A DNA stretch of 48,619 bases, from positions 1 to 48,619 of the forward strand of contig CAYMRB010000012.1 in NCBI GenBank assembly GCA_964392615.1, read 5' to 3'. Of the stretch, positions 26,401 through 34,928 are shown in pieces. The position numbers and the translations under genes are program-made. Each line of letters begins with the position of its first letter. The first letter of the stretch is position 1. The notes under the pieces are model-generated. The model saw only the letters and a program-made list of their open reading frames with translations, had not been told where the DNA came from and searched no databases. This DNA is from CAYMRB01 sp964392615. Lineage in GTDB: Bacteria; Planctomycetota; UBA8108.

Positions 26401-28204
26401 AGCTCTCTTCGAGCGGCGCCGGAATGCCGCAGAGGTCGATGTTCTGCGAGATCGACGCAGTCAGACCGCGGGAGTCGGTGAATACGGCGGTGACGACGAT
26501 CCGCTGCGCCGTGTAGCGCTCGAGCTCGACGGTCGGCCCGGCGATTCCCATCATCAAGCCGCTCTCGAGCTCGAAGTTGAAAACGAAGTCCTCCGTCACC
26601 GACTGCCGCGTGTCACCGAAGCGTGGGCGCACTTCGAGCGTGACGGATTCTATCTGCTTGCCCTCGCCCGCGACGGCGCTGCACAGGAACGCGATCGTCC
26701 GGCCCCGCGTGTGCCCGGCGACGAGAGGCGTCTCGTCGAGGCTGGCGCTCGCCGCGAGCATGGAGAGCTCGGTCGGCGGTCCGGAGAAAAGAGCGATGAC
26801 CTCATCCGGGAGCGGCTCACCGATCACGATCTGGTCGAAGATACTGGACCGCGCCGGCCCGTCGGCGTCGTGCGCGGTGACTTGCGCGTGAAAGACCCCC
26901 GCGCGCCCGAACGTATGCTCCAACGCTCTGCTCGCGGTGACCGCTTCGCTCCCGTCGCTGAACTCCCAGTGATAGGACAGGATCGAGTGGTCGGGGTCGT
27001 CGACGAGGAGACTGAGCACGGCCGCGTTTGCCGTCGCCTCGTCATCACCTCCTGCGACCACGCCGTCGGCTGCGAGCTGAGCCGTCAGCGGATGCAGCGC
27101 CAACGCGCTCAGATCGCGAATCTGAACACTCGTCTCACGCGTCACGAGAGGGGCGACCTTGGTCAGCGGATAAGGCCCGCAGGCACGGGCGTGTCCCGTG
27201 CGAGTCGCATCGCTCGAGAGCGAGAACGCGGTGGCGCCGGTTCCGCCGGCTCCGACCGCATAGAAGCCCAGAAGGTACTGCCCAGCGGGCAGCGAACGCT
27301 GGCAGGTTCCGTTGATCCACGCGGCGCGCAGGGACACGCGAGGATTGCCAACGAAGTCGTCCCAGAGCACGGTCCCGGGGCTCGAAAGGGGACGAATCCG
27401 CGCACGCAGACGAGCCTGCGGATCGAGACGCTTGCCGTGAACCCGAAGTCGCACGCCCGACTGCGGCTCGCGAAGACGGAAGACGGTCTGCACCTCGTTG
27501 CCCTCGCTCGCACCGTCGGTCGGGCCGCGGAGCATCATATTGCTGGCACCGGGCCGAAACGTCCCGAACTCGACGAACAGCGGCGTCTGTCGCGGCACCG
27601 CCGCGTTGCAGGTCGCGGGGTACGACTCGCTGTCGACGGTTCCGCCGCCCTCCTCGAGCTCGACGACTCCGACGATGGAGAAGGGCAGAATTCGCTCCGG
27701 ATCAAAGACCGGCGACACCCACGTATGACGATAGCTCGTCGCGTCTCCGTCGAGAGTCGCCACGCGAGTGTCTCCCTGGTAGACGTGGAGGCGGTCATAG
27801 CGGATCGGATTCGACCAGGAGAGATCCGCCGCGACCTCCGTCGCCGAGCGCGCACACGCCAGCCCCTCGACCGGAGGAAAACGGGCGGGCTCGATTCCCA
27901 CGCCGTCGACCAGAACGGCCTCTGCGTCGTCGGGGCGTCGGACGTACACCGAGTGGGTCCCCGTCGGCAGCGTCGGCGGAAGGGTGCCGGTCATGGTCTG
28001 CTCGTCGACGACGAGGACGCCTCGAACCGAGCGGCCGGCGATCGTCACCGTCGTCCCGGCCGTGAAGCCGAAACCGTGGAAGGTGACGGCCGAGCTCCTG
28101 CCCGCGGCGTGAGCGGCAGGGGCGGCTCGATCGATCTGCACGACGACCTGGGCGAAGAGGCTCGTCGGCACGCAGAGCAGGACGAGAAGTGCGAGTCCTC
28201 GCAT
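23417..28204 (-). CDS. Giant secreted multidomain surface protein with dockerin-like C-terminus
   Basis: Protein of 1595 residues. The ATG at 28204 precedes a signal peptide (cleavage after SLFA, 17), with GGGAG about 9 bases upstream. Domains, approximate: IPT/TIG (25-110), an Fn3-like module (115-180), a PKD domain (440-515, YHWEFSDGSEAVTASRALEHTF), a long middle region of beta-rich repeats with phrases such as GIAVWVRDTDGD that suggest a propeller, a CARDB-like domain (about 1300-1415, DLVVEEVLLGDPHVAPGS), a second Fn3-like module, and a C-terminal paired Ca-loop module (RGDANADGRTDLSD and DSNDDGAVNVSD) ending in GCG...C...PPC. No catalytic motif was found. It is probably an adhesin or surface scaffold. 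Its last 90 residues are closely related to those of the papain-like protein at 1774. Confidence 0.85.
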   Translation of the reverse strand: MRGLALLVLLCVPTSLFAQVVVQIDRAAPAAHAAGRSSAVTFHGFGFTAGTTVTIAGRSVRGVLVVDEQTMTGTLPPTLPTGTHSVYVRRPDDAEAVLVDGVGIEPARFPPVEGLACARSATEVAADLSWSNPIRYDRLHVYQGDTRVATLDGDATSYRHTWVSPVFDPERILPFSIVGVVELEEGGGTVDSESYPATCNAAVPRQTPLFVEFGTFRPGASNMMLRGPTDGASEGNEVQTVFRLREPQSGVRLRVHGKRLDPQARLRARIRPLSSPGTVLWDDFVGNPRVSLRAAWINGTCQRSLPAGQYLLGFYAVGAGGTGATAFSLSSDATRTGHARACGPYPLTKVAPLVTRETSVQIRDLSALALHPLTAQLAADGVVAGGDDEATANAAVLSLLVDDPDHSILSYHWEFSDGSEAVTASRALEHTFGRAGVFHAQVTAHDADGPARSSIFDQIVIGEPLPDEVIALFSGPPTELSMLAASASLDETPLVAGHTRGRTIAFLCSAVAGEGKQIESVTLEVRPRFGDTRQSVTEDFVFNFELESGLMMGIAGPTVELERYTAQRIVVTAVFTDSRGLTASISQNIDLCGIPAPLEESWLTTTVTGNRVQGFEVEGVFPRRRPLWSYPIDLPLVGTLDNRLDAYFGARARFEDGKWFAERLEGGLEAELLDIDVVDGKDFFVAIPDGQRRGEPCDEFNVRYNVRDRLLFNGSKVCVNLFSGTVWSFGLGPISAAEVTAEIDACVEFDVRADIDVRVSHRSPDVDVTLRPGILGELPVQGEASALWGLASATLRLTPALTFELPIELDYRPVRNELDIDTDWCLRASLFGYARACFGWGVWCPSTSALIFEEEWGDCPHGIVAGLDDLPEPVQDRAPALASSPSGESSLMVYVENASADEAEAEPVLFYRSRRGDGAYSPPQPLFSAESRAFVKDPSVAFLDEDFAIAVWTQSRLRRQEFPPLADGAEGVVALNRILGSNEILLSFWDGSRWTDPEALTNNSVSDGSAAVTRVDRETAAVVWVAAEVESIVMANGRVRLEGLSTRAAFVDLSGEVFDVTTLSAGGPPAADIDPAVSFSPTDGTGIAVWVRDTDGDISTHADRFFAYSRFGSGSWRAPRQLSTAPEVVGPLQPTVALAANDRGVIGGVAPSRSTPGVPALDADGRVFVVELSESGFSDARFLAAPAAPAAHWACTFEDGVRGVDPAVAFVDAQTAVVAFRSLVGLDVEADPRPNVDLLLGLAAFDFGAPDFGWSPVLPMGLPPDAFPVDLAVSPMASNEVELAVADGDQPVGAILVAPVAPDLVVEEVLLGDPHVAPGSFVQAGIILRNVGLRAVDATSLEVSVELVQGDDVRTIASVDVDLHVPAGGSARVNLPFAVPDEPGRVRVVVEETADESSDENNSRAIDLGVSAPRDLECTDASDGGHPVIRVTWTNTDAYDSVQVLRDGLTIVSIDGSRTSFLDRHATPGVHEWTVRGLFGTVPSRPATRRCELDVPEPGATGDGEFVRGDANADGRTDLSDAVATLAALFLGGAAPPCVSAADSNDDGAVNVSDPSFTLNFLFLGGPAIPAPTAGCGTDPTADGLSCDSYPPCSP

Positions 28205-28252
28205 GGCGATAGCTCCCGTGATCGCGCTGATTGTCGGTCGTAGGGCTCTTGG

Positions 28253-28269
28253 CAGTCCGTTGAAAGAGG
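28253..28269 (+). repeat. CAGTCCGTTGAAA element, copy 2
   Basis: CAGTCCGTTGAAAGAGG lies in the 169-base divergent gap between the giant surface protein (minus) and the second sigma gene (plus). It matches the copy at 934-950 at 16 of 17 bases. A match this long can occur by chance in 48 kb, but both lie in gaps beside sigma/kinase pairs. Nothing else was recognised in this gap. Confidence 0.4.
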
Positions 28270-28373
28270 CCGCTGCCCCTATGTGCGACGAAGCCGCCCG
28301 GAGGGGATAGCGATTCTCGACTTTTGCCGGCTGCGGGGGAAAACCGGCCGGCTGGGTGTTAGGATCGATCGCC

Positions 28374-28946
28374 ATGTCGGGTCGCGCTTCCCAACCGATC
28401 AGCCAGCTCCTGGCCGACGCCGCGAGCGGCGACCCCGCCCAGGCAGTCTTCCCGTTCGTCTACGACGAGCTGCGCAAGATCGCGAGTCGCCAGATGGCGA
28501 AGGAGCCGCCGGGACTGACCCTGCAGACGACCGCGCTGCTTCACGAGGCGTATCTGCGCCTGATCGGCGACGAGCCGATCGCGTGGAACAGCCGCGGCCA
28601 CTTCTACAGCGCGGCGGCGCAGGCGATGCGGCGGATCCTCGTCGAGCGGGCGCGGCGGTACGCCCGCTTCAAGCACGGCGGTGGACGACAGCGCGCCAGC
28701 GTCGATCTCGACTCTCTGACGGACGGGGGCTCGATCGATTGCCGGGCGGAAGAGGTCCTCGCTCTCGACGACGCACTCGACGCGCTGGAGTCGCTGGATC
28801 GGCGCAAGTGGTCCGTCGTTCTCCTGCGCTTTTTCGCAGGGCTCAGCGTCGCGGAGACCGCCCGCTCGCTCGGCGTGTCCGAGCCGACAGTGAAGAACGA
28901 CTGGCGCTTCGCGAAGTCGTGGCTGGCCGTCGAGATGGGGGGATGA
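28374..28946 (+). CDS. ECF-type sigma factor (TIGR02999-like)
   Basis: Protein of 190 residues. The ATG at 28374 with TAGGA about 10 bases upstream is preferred over a GTG six codons earlier. LTLQTTALLHEAYLRLI, RGHFYSAAAQAMRRILVERARR and the KHGGG stretch match the sigma subfamily widely paired with Ser/Thr kinases in Planctomycetota and Acidobacteria. Region 4 is RRKWSVVLLRFFAGLSVAETARSLGVSEPTVKNDW. The stop codon overlaps the start of the kinase gene by 4 bases (ATGA), so the two are translationally coupled, and the kinase is the likely regulator. The promoter it recognises is unknown. Confidence 0.92.
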   Translation: MSGRASQPISQLLADAASGDPAQAVFPFVYDELRKIASRQMAKEPPGLTLQTTALLHEAYLRLIGDEPIAWNSRGHFYSAAAQAMRRILVERARRYARFKHGGGRQRASVDLDSLTDGGSIDCRAEEVLALDDALDALESLDRRKWSVVLLRFFAGLSVAETARSLGVSEPTVKNDWRFAKSWLAVEMGG

Positions 28947-31900
28947 TGGCCTCTGAACCGGGACGCCCGTCGTTCGAACGGCTGAACGAAATCTTCGACG
29001 CGGTCGCCGCGCGTCCGCCACAGGAGCGCGAGCGCGCGCTCGACGATCTCTGCGCTGGTGACGATGCCCTACGCGACAAGATCACGCGCCTTCTGGCAGC
29101 GTACGAGGAGTCCGGCTCGCTCCTCGACACTTCGAGCGCCGACCGCCTCGTGGAGGCGCTTCCCGAGATCCCGACACACGACCTCGACGCGAGCCTCGTC
29201 GGCCTTCGCATCGGACGCTACGAGACGGTCGCCGTGCTGGCATCGGGCGGCATGGGGACGGTCTACGAAGCCAATCAGGAAAACCCGCGTCGACGCATCG
29301 CGCTGAAGGTCCTGAAGGGGGAGACGACGACCGAGGCCGCCACGCGCCGCTTCGAGCAAGAGGCGCAGATTCTCGCTCTTCTGCGCCACCCCGGCATCGC
29401 GCAAATCTACGAGACCGGCGTCCACGCAGAGGGCGATGTCGAGCTGCCCTACTTCGCGATGGAGCTCGTGCACGGCCGACAACTCGACGAGTACTGTCGA
29501 GACCTCGCCCGCCGAGCCGTTCTCGAGACGTTCGCGCGCGTTTGCGACGCCGTCCAGCATGCGCATCAGAAAGGCGTCATCCACCGCGATATCAAGCCGG
29601 CGAATATCCTCGTCGAAAGCGGCGGGCGGCCGAAGATCCTCGACTTCGGAATCTCGTCGTCGCGGCTCGCGTGGCTCGAATCGGGAGAGTCGTTGCCGGA
29701 CGTCGGGCGCGTCACGGGAACGCTGCCGTACATGAGCCCGGAGCAGACGCGAGGCGACTGGACCGAGCTCGACATCCGCTGCGACGTGTACTCGCTCGGC
29801 GTCGTTCTCTATCAGCTGCTGACTCGTCGACTCCCGTTCGATCCCGCGGGGCGCAGCCCGCTGGAGTTCCTCCGGATCATCCGAGAAGGCACGCCGTCCC
29901 GACTCGACGCCGTCGATCGCACGTTGCGCGGAGACCTCGAGGCCATCGTGCACAAGGCGATCGCTCGAGACCGGGCCGTACGCTACGCATCGGCCGGCGA
30001 GCTGGCGAACGACCTTCGAAGACATCTCGACGCCGAACCCGTACTGGCACGCGGGGCGAGCTCGGCGTACAGAACGTGGAAGCTCGCCTCGAGGAATCGG
30101 GCCACTCTGGCGCTCTCGGTCGTGCTGCTCGTGCTCGCGACCTCTGTCGTCGTGCAGTCGATCCTCCTCACGCAGCGCGGGGAACAGGAGGCCGACACGA
30201 CGGGCCGGGCCGCGGTCGTGACGCCGCGGGATGAAGCCTCCGCACGCGGAGACGCCGAAGCGGTGCGCTACCGGCTCGGCATCGCGGAAGCGCGCGCTGC
30301 GCTCCTCGAGAATCGCCTGATCGACGCGCGAGCCCACCTCGAGTCACTGCCCGAATCGCAACGGGGCTGGGCGTGGCGCTATCTCTTCGCGGAGCTCGAT
30401 CGCAGCATCGCGACGCCGATCTCCGGCCTGCCGAATGCCTGGGGGCTCGCGATCAGCGCCGATGGCCGCTATCTCGCCGGCAGCGATGACGCGGGCGGGC
30501 TCGTCGTCTTCGACACGGAGGAGCAACGCGACGTTCTGCGCCAGCCGAATGCGCACACGGGGGAGCTCCGCACGCTGGCGTTCGGGCGCAACGACGAGCT
30601 GGTGTCGGGCTCCCGCCGGGACGCGGTCGCGAAGCTCTGGAGCGCGACAGCCGGGCGACTGCTCGGCACGGTCGAGGGACATGCACTCGGCATCTCCGGA
30701 GTCGCCTACAGCTCGGACGGCGAGTGGATCGCGACCGCATCTCTCGACCGGACGGCGCGCGTGTGGCGTCGCGAGAATCTCGACGAAGCGGCCTCGGTCC
30801 TGCGTCACCCGCGAGCCGTGTGGAGCATAGCGTTTGTTCCGGATGGCCTCCGCGTGGTGACGAGCTGTCGAGACAATCGGGCGAGGATCTGGAACATCGA
30901 GACGGGAGAGGCGGAAGCCGCCTTCGCAGTCATGCCGACGAACCGACGCGCCGACTCGTCCCACGCGTGGTCGATCGCCGTCAGTCGGGATGGCTCGCGC
31001 ATCGCGACCACGAGCCACGCGGGTGACGTGAAGCTCTGGGACGTCGAGACGCGATCGCTCGTCCACGTGCTGCGCGGTCACTCCGGCCGCGTCCACTCCG
31101 TCACATTCAGCGATGGCGGCGAGCGGCTCGCTTCGGGTGGTGTCGATGGAGTCATTCGCGTCTGGAGTGTCGTGGACGGCGGCGAGCACGGCCAACTGCG
31201 CGGCCATCCGCTTCCGGCGCATACGGTACGCTTCTTCCCCGGTGATGACGAGCGACTCGCGTCGTCCTCCACCGATGGCAGCATCAAAGTATGGTCGCTA
31301 CCGCGGGGCGCGGGCCCGAGGAAGCTCTCGATGCACCGCGGCGAACTCGCGCGCGTCGTGGCCCACCCGGACGGCAAGCGCGTCATCACTGCGGGCGGCG
31401 CCGGAGAGATCCTCACCTGGAATGCGGCGACGTCGGAGATCATCGCCCGGATCGATGGCGCTGCACCGGGCGTCGTCTCGATCGCGATCGACTCGAGCGG
31501 CGCGCGCCTCGGGGCGGCGTCACGCGGACAGCCGGTGAGGATCTGGAACGTCGATACCGGCGAAGTCGAGCGCGACATTCGCGCTGCGGCAAACTCGGCG
31601 TGGAGCATCGCGTTTCGCCCGTCGCGGCCGCACCTCGCGAGCGCTTGGAGCGACGGGATGGTCCGCCATCACGACGTCGACAGCGGGAACGAGACCGCCG
31701 CGTTCCGAGCGCACGACCAGGCCGCGCGCGCCGTCGCGTTCAGCCCCGATGGATCGCTGCTGGCCACGGCATCCGCCAACGGCGAGGTGAAGATCTGGGA
31801 CGCGGAGAGCCACGCCTTTCTCCGTCGACCCAGCGGAGGGCTCAGCCTCGTCTGGAAGCTGCGCTTCTCGCCCGACGGCGAGGTGCTGGCAGCCGCTCGC

Positions 31901-32191
31901 AGCGGTGGCGTTGTCGAGATCTGGGACGTCGCGACCGGCGCGTCGCGACAGGTGCTGAGGGGACACGCGAGCCAGGTCTTCTCGGTCGATTTCAGCGCGG
32001 ACGGTTCGCGACTGGTTTCGGCGTCGCAGGACCGACGACCTCGCATCTGGAACTGGCGGCGCGGCGAGACGCTACTCGCCCTCGACGACGTCTCAGGATG
32101 GTGCTGGGACGCCGCGTTCAGTCACGACGGAGAGCGAGTCATCGCCGTATCGACCGACAAGAACGTTCACGTGTGGGACGCGGCGCGCTGA
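28943..32191 (+). CDS. Membrane Ser/Thr kinase with C-terminal double WD40 propeller
   Basis: Protein of 1082 residues. The N-terminal ~85 residues are the helical lead common to sigma-paired kinases. Kinase domain about 93-370: LASGGMGTVYEA (glycine loop), LKVLKG (K122), HRDIKPANIL (H214-L223), DFG (234-236), SPEQ (265-268), so all catalytic elements are present. One membrane segment is at about 392-412. Residues about 470-1082 contain 14 WD40-type repeats, ending in motifs such as AKLWS, ARVWR, ARIWN, VKLWD, IRVWS, VEIWD and VHVWD: two seven-bladed propellers, presumably outside the membrane. It probably senses a ligand or partner with the propellers and signals to the coupled sigma factor. 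Confidence 0.93.
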   Translation: MMASEPGRPSFERLNEIFDAVAARPPQERERALDDLCAGDDALRDKITRLLAAYEESGSLLDTSSADRLVEALPEIPTHDLDASLVGLRIGRYETVAVLASGGMGTVYEANQENPRRRIALKVLKGETTTEAATRRFEQEAQILALLRHPGIAQIYETGVHAEGDVELPYFAMELVHGRQLDEYCRDLARRAVLETFARVCDAVQHAHQKGVIHRDIKPANILVESGGRPKILDFGISSSRLAWLESGESLPDVGRVTGTLPYMSPEQTRGDWTELDIRCDVYSLGVVLYQLLTRRLPFDPAGRSPLEFLRIIREGTPSRLDAVDRTLRGDLEAIVHKAIARDRAVRYASAGELANDLRRHLDAEPVLARGASSAYRTWKLASRNRATLALSVVLLVLATSVVVQSILLTQRGEQEADTTGRAAVVTPRDEASARGDAEAVRYRLGIAEARAALLENRLIDARAHLESLPESQRGWAWRYLFAELDRSIATPISGLPNAWGLAISADGRYLAGSDDAGGLVVFDTEEQRDVLRQPNAHTGELRTLAFGRNDELVSGSRRDAVAKLWSATAGRLLGTVEGHALGISGVAYSSDGEWIATASLDRTARVWRRENLDEAASVLRHPRAVWSIAFVPDGLRVVTSCRDNRARIWNIETGEAEAAFAVMPTNRRADSSHAWSIAVSRDGSRIATTSHAGDVKLWDVETRSLVHVLRGHSGRVHSVTFSDGGERLASGGVDGVIRVWSVVDGGEHGQLRGHPLPAHTVRFFPGDDERLASSSTDGSIKVWSLPRGAGPRKLSMHRGELARVVAHPDGKRVITAGGAGEILTWNAATSEIIARIDGAAPGVVSIAIDSSGARLGAASRGQPVRIWNVDTGEVERDIRAAANSAWSIAFRPSRPHLASAWSDGMVRHHDVDSGNETAAFRAHDQAARAVAFSPDGSLLATASANGEVKIWDAESHAFLRRPSGGLSLVWKLRFSPDGEVLAAARSGGVVEIWDVATGASRQVLRGHASQVFSVDFSADGSRLVSASQDRRPRIWNWRRGETLLALDDVSGWCWDAAFSHDGERVIAVSTDKNVHVWDAAR

Positions 32192-32206
32192 CGGAGGCGC
32201 CGTGCG

Positions 32207-33233
32207 TCAGGGGCGCTTGCCCGCCGCCATGTAGCCGGCCCGCGATACGACCTTCTGCCCTGCGGGCGAGGCGACCCACGCGAGGAAGTCCCGGACCGCC
32301 CCGGTCGGCTCACCCAGCGCGTAGACTCGCGCCAACTGCTCCAGCGTCAGCTCGTCGATCGCGTTGCTCTTGTGAACACAAACCGCCAGGGCATCGTGCG
32401 CGATGACGGACTCGACGGTCTCCTTTCCGGTGGCGGCCCTTGCCCGCTGCCTCTCCGCGTCCTTGATCGCGCGACTGGCGCAAGCGATGTCCGTGCCGCC
32501 CGATCGCAGCGACGCGAGCCCCACGCCCGAGCCTCCCCCACTGACCTCGATGTCCACGGACGGTCGATGCCGAGTTGGAGCCGAGGATCTTCATCTTGGC
32601 CGTGGTCGACGACTCGCGCTTCGCCGTAGCCGGCGGGCAGTCTCGCTTCGCGATCTTCCTGTAGCGAAGTCGAACGTCGATCCACGGACCGTGGACGCGT
32701 CCGGTCCACACGCCATTCTTGGCCGCGAACTTGTCCGGATCCTCATCGATCGAGAAGACGGGACGAACCTTCACGATCGATTCCTTGCCCAACAGATCCT
32801 GCAGGGGACCGAGACGCCAGATCCGCGGCATCCAGTGGACGTCGATGACGCGTTGCTCGCCCGGCGGGACAGTGCACCAGTCCGGGGAGTTCGCGGCCCA
32901 CTTCCGGTTTCCCTTCCTGAGGTGTCGGATCTTGCCGTCTGGCCCGCGGACCTCGAACGTCAGGTTGTAGTAGCCCCAGGAGCACCACTCGCGCCACAGT
33001 CGGACAGGCACGTCGGCGATGTTGTCGACCACGACGTGGAAGTGCCGGAGCTTCGCGCGATCCTCGACGTCGATCGCGTCGATCGTCCGGCGTCCGGAGC
33101 GATCGAGGGGCACCGCGATACGCACTGTGATCGGTTCCTCGCCGGCACGCGCCGCTTCCGACGCCACGAGGAGACCGCCGAGCACGCCGAGCACGATCGC
33201 ACGACACGATTGAAGCTGTGCAAGCCGCCGCAT
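32207..33233 (-). pseudogene. Decayed PstS-like (phosphate-type) substrate-binding gene with N-terminal beta domain
   Basis: Two overlapping frames are needed to read this gene. Frame one starts near 33233 (signal peptide about 10-30, then a beta-sandwich-like domain with WREWCSWGYYNLTFEV and VPPGEQRVIDVHW) and ends its PstS-like homology at MKILGSNS near 32575. Frame two carries on with RPSVDIEVSGGGSGVGLASL, SRAIKDAE, LTLEQLARVY and GEPTGAVRDFLAWVASPAGQ to a stop at 32207. The join is out of frame, with about 15-20 codons missing. About 100 residues expected between LEQLARVY and the GEPTG segment are also absent, this time in frame. The remnant cannot form a complete two-lobed binding protein. 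An assembly error could explain one gap but hardly both. Starts at 33239 or 33242 are also possible. Confidence 0.7.
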
Positions 33234-33386
33234 GACCATCACCCTCCATCACCTTGGAACAGCGCACCGCCCGGGGCGCGCGCAGCTGACCGGTAGACTG
33301 AGAGAGGGGGGCCGGAGTTCCGGGCATTATCAGTATGCACGCTCGCGGTCGCTGTGGGAGAATCGGCTCCGAGGGAGAAGCACATC

Positions 33387-34916
33387 ATGAGGACCACACA
33401 GTTCGCACCCGCGGTGGTGTTGTTGTCCGTCTTCGCAGCTTCGACGCTGCACGGCGGAGATGGTGTCGCCGTCGCGGCGGCGAACAACGTCTCCGACCGC
33501 ATGCTCGAGAGCCTCAGCCCGGCCGATCGAGACGTGCGACGACGCGTCATCGAACGCGCCCGGTCGCGTCTGCCGGCCTGCGCGGAGACGTTGCTCCTGC
33601 TGCTCGCCAGCGAGACGTTCCAGGACCGTCTGTTCGCGGGCGAGGAGAGCATGATCGGCCCGATCGACCCCGCCGCCGCGCGCCAGTTCACTGGCGGACG
33701 CCACTTCGGAGTCACGGGGAACGCCGATCGCGGCGCGCTGCCGGGCGTCACGGTCACGGATGAGGGCGGCCGCGAGCTGCGCTACGAAGCGCACTCGATG
33801 GCGTACATCAGCCCGCTCGTTCTGGACCTCGATCGCGATGGACGCCCCGGCGTCGCCGGAGGTGACTGGCGCCCACACCCGGGCTCCGTCGACTTCGGGA
33901 ACCTACGCGTCGCCGACATCAACGGTGACGGCTTCGCAGAGCTGACCGAGTGGGTCGACGCGACGGACGGCCTGCTCGTCGACCCAGAGGATCCGACACG
34001 GGTACGCGACGGCGCCGACGGACTCACCTGGGTCGGGCCCTGGAGCGGTCGCGATCTCGTCGGCAGCGTCGAGGGCTACGCCGATGGATTCACGAAGCTC
34101 GCACTGCGCGATGACGACGAAGACGGAGAGATCAGCGGTGACGAGCTCGCCGGGCTCTACGTCTGGCAAGACCGCGATCGCGACGCTCTCATCGATGCGG
34201 GAGAGCTGACGACGGTCGCAGAACGACGCATCACCTCGCTGGTGCTTCCGGCACCGGACGAAGACACCGGTCTCTACCGCCAAGGCGATCGCGACGGAAC
34301 GATGTGGGATTGGTGGCCGAACTACGCGCTCGCGACGAAGCGCGTCCTCGGGGACGACATCGTCGGCATCCCCAGAGAGATCATTCTGGTGCCGCGCGAC
34401 CGCGGCGTGCGCCCACGCGCTGCAGCCCGTATCGACAGCGGCGCCGGACGTCCTGTCGGTCGTCAGGCGCTCGAGGACGCCGGGCTCGAGTGGAGCTCGC
34501 TCGCACTCCTCGCCGTGTCGCCGCGAGGCAGCCACAGCGTGCTGGTCGACCGCGGCGTCACTCCGCTGGGCGTCAGGGGTGGTGATGCGAGCATCCTGTG
34601 GTCTACGGCGACGCGGGAAGGCGCGCTCTTTCTGACCGCGCATCCCGTGCCGGCCTCGGGCATTGACGGCATCGTGTTCGACACGGAGAGCTCGGTCCTG
34701 GTCGCGGGGACTGGCGGCAGCGGCCTTCTTCGCATCGACCTCGAGAGCGGCGAGCAGCAGGTTCTGCACCGCCGGAGGTCTGGAGAGCGGGGATTCCGCA
34801 TGTCGTCGCGGCTCGGTGGTGGCCAGGGCGACAATGCCCTGCCGGCGCCGTGGCCGGAGCCGGGCCCGGATCCGACAGCCGACGATCTCGACTGCACGGT
34901 GTCACAGGCGGCGTAG
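33387..34916 (+). CDS. Secreted protein with EF-hand-like calcium loops
   Basis: Protein of 509 residues, family not recognised. The ATG at 33387 is preceded by GAGGGAG about 9 bases upstream and followed by a signal peptide (hydrophobic 8-20). The middle of the protein has four acidic loops resembling Ca-binding EF-hand or dockerin loops: DLDRDGRPG (147-155), DINGDGFAELTE (177-188), DDDEDGEISGDE (242-253) and DRDRDALIDAGE (about 262-273). The pairing of the last two is EF-hand-like. The remainder has no catalytic motif. It is flanked by the pseudogene and by the convergent binding-protein operon, so it is probably a single-gene unit. Confidence 0.75.
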   Translation: MRTTQFAPAVVLLSVFAASTLHGGDGVAVAAANNVSDRMLESLSPADRDVRRRVIERARSRLPACAETLLLLLASETFQDRLFAGEESMIGPIDPAAARQFTGGRHFGVTGNADRGALPGVTVTDEGGRELRYEAHSMAYISPLVLDLDRDGRPGVAGGDWRPHPGSVDFGNLRVADINGDGFAELTEWVDATDGLLVDPEDPTRVRDGADGLTWVGPWSGRDLVGSVEGYADGFTKLALRDDDEDGEISGDELAGLYVWQDRDRDALIDAGELTTVAERRITSLVLPAPDEDTGLYRQGDRDGTMWDWWPNYALATKRVLGDDIVGIPREIILVPRDRGVRPRAAARIDSGAGRPVGRQALEDAGLEWSSLALLAVSPRGSHSVLVDRGVTPLGVRGGDASILWSTATREGALFLTAHPVPASGIDGIVFDTESSVLVAGTGGSGLLRIDLESGEQQVLHRRRSGERGFRMSSRLGGGQGDNALPAPWPEPGPDPTADDLDCTVSQAA

Positions 34917-34928
34917 CGCGCCGTTCAT

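Noticed and set aside
25922..28243. Plus-strand frame of about 770 codons opposite the giant surface protein
   Set aside because: Composition is Arg/Asp/Glu-rich and repeat-free, with no ribosome site; the minus-strand gene shows signal peptide, TIG, PKD and dockerin-like domains.
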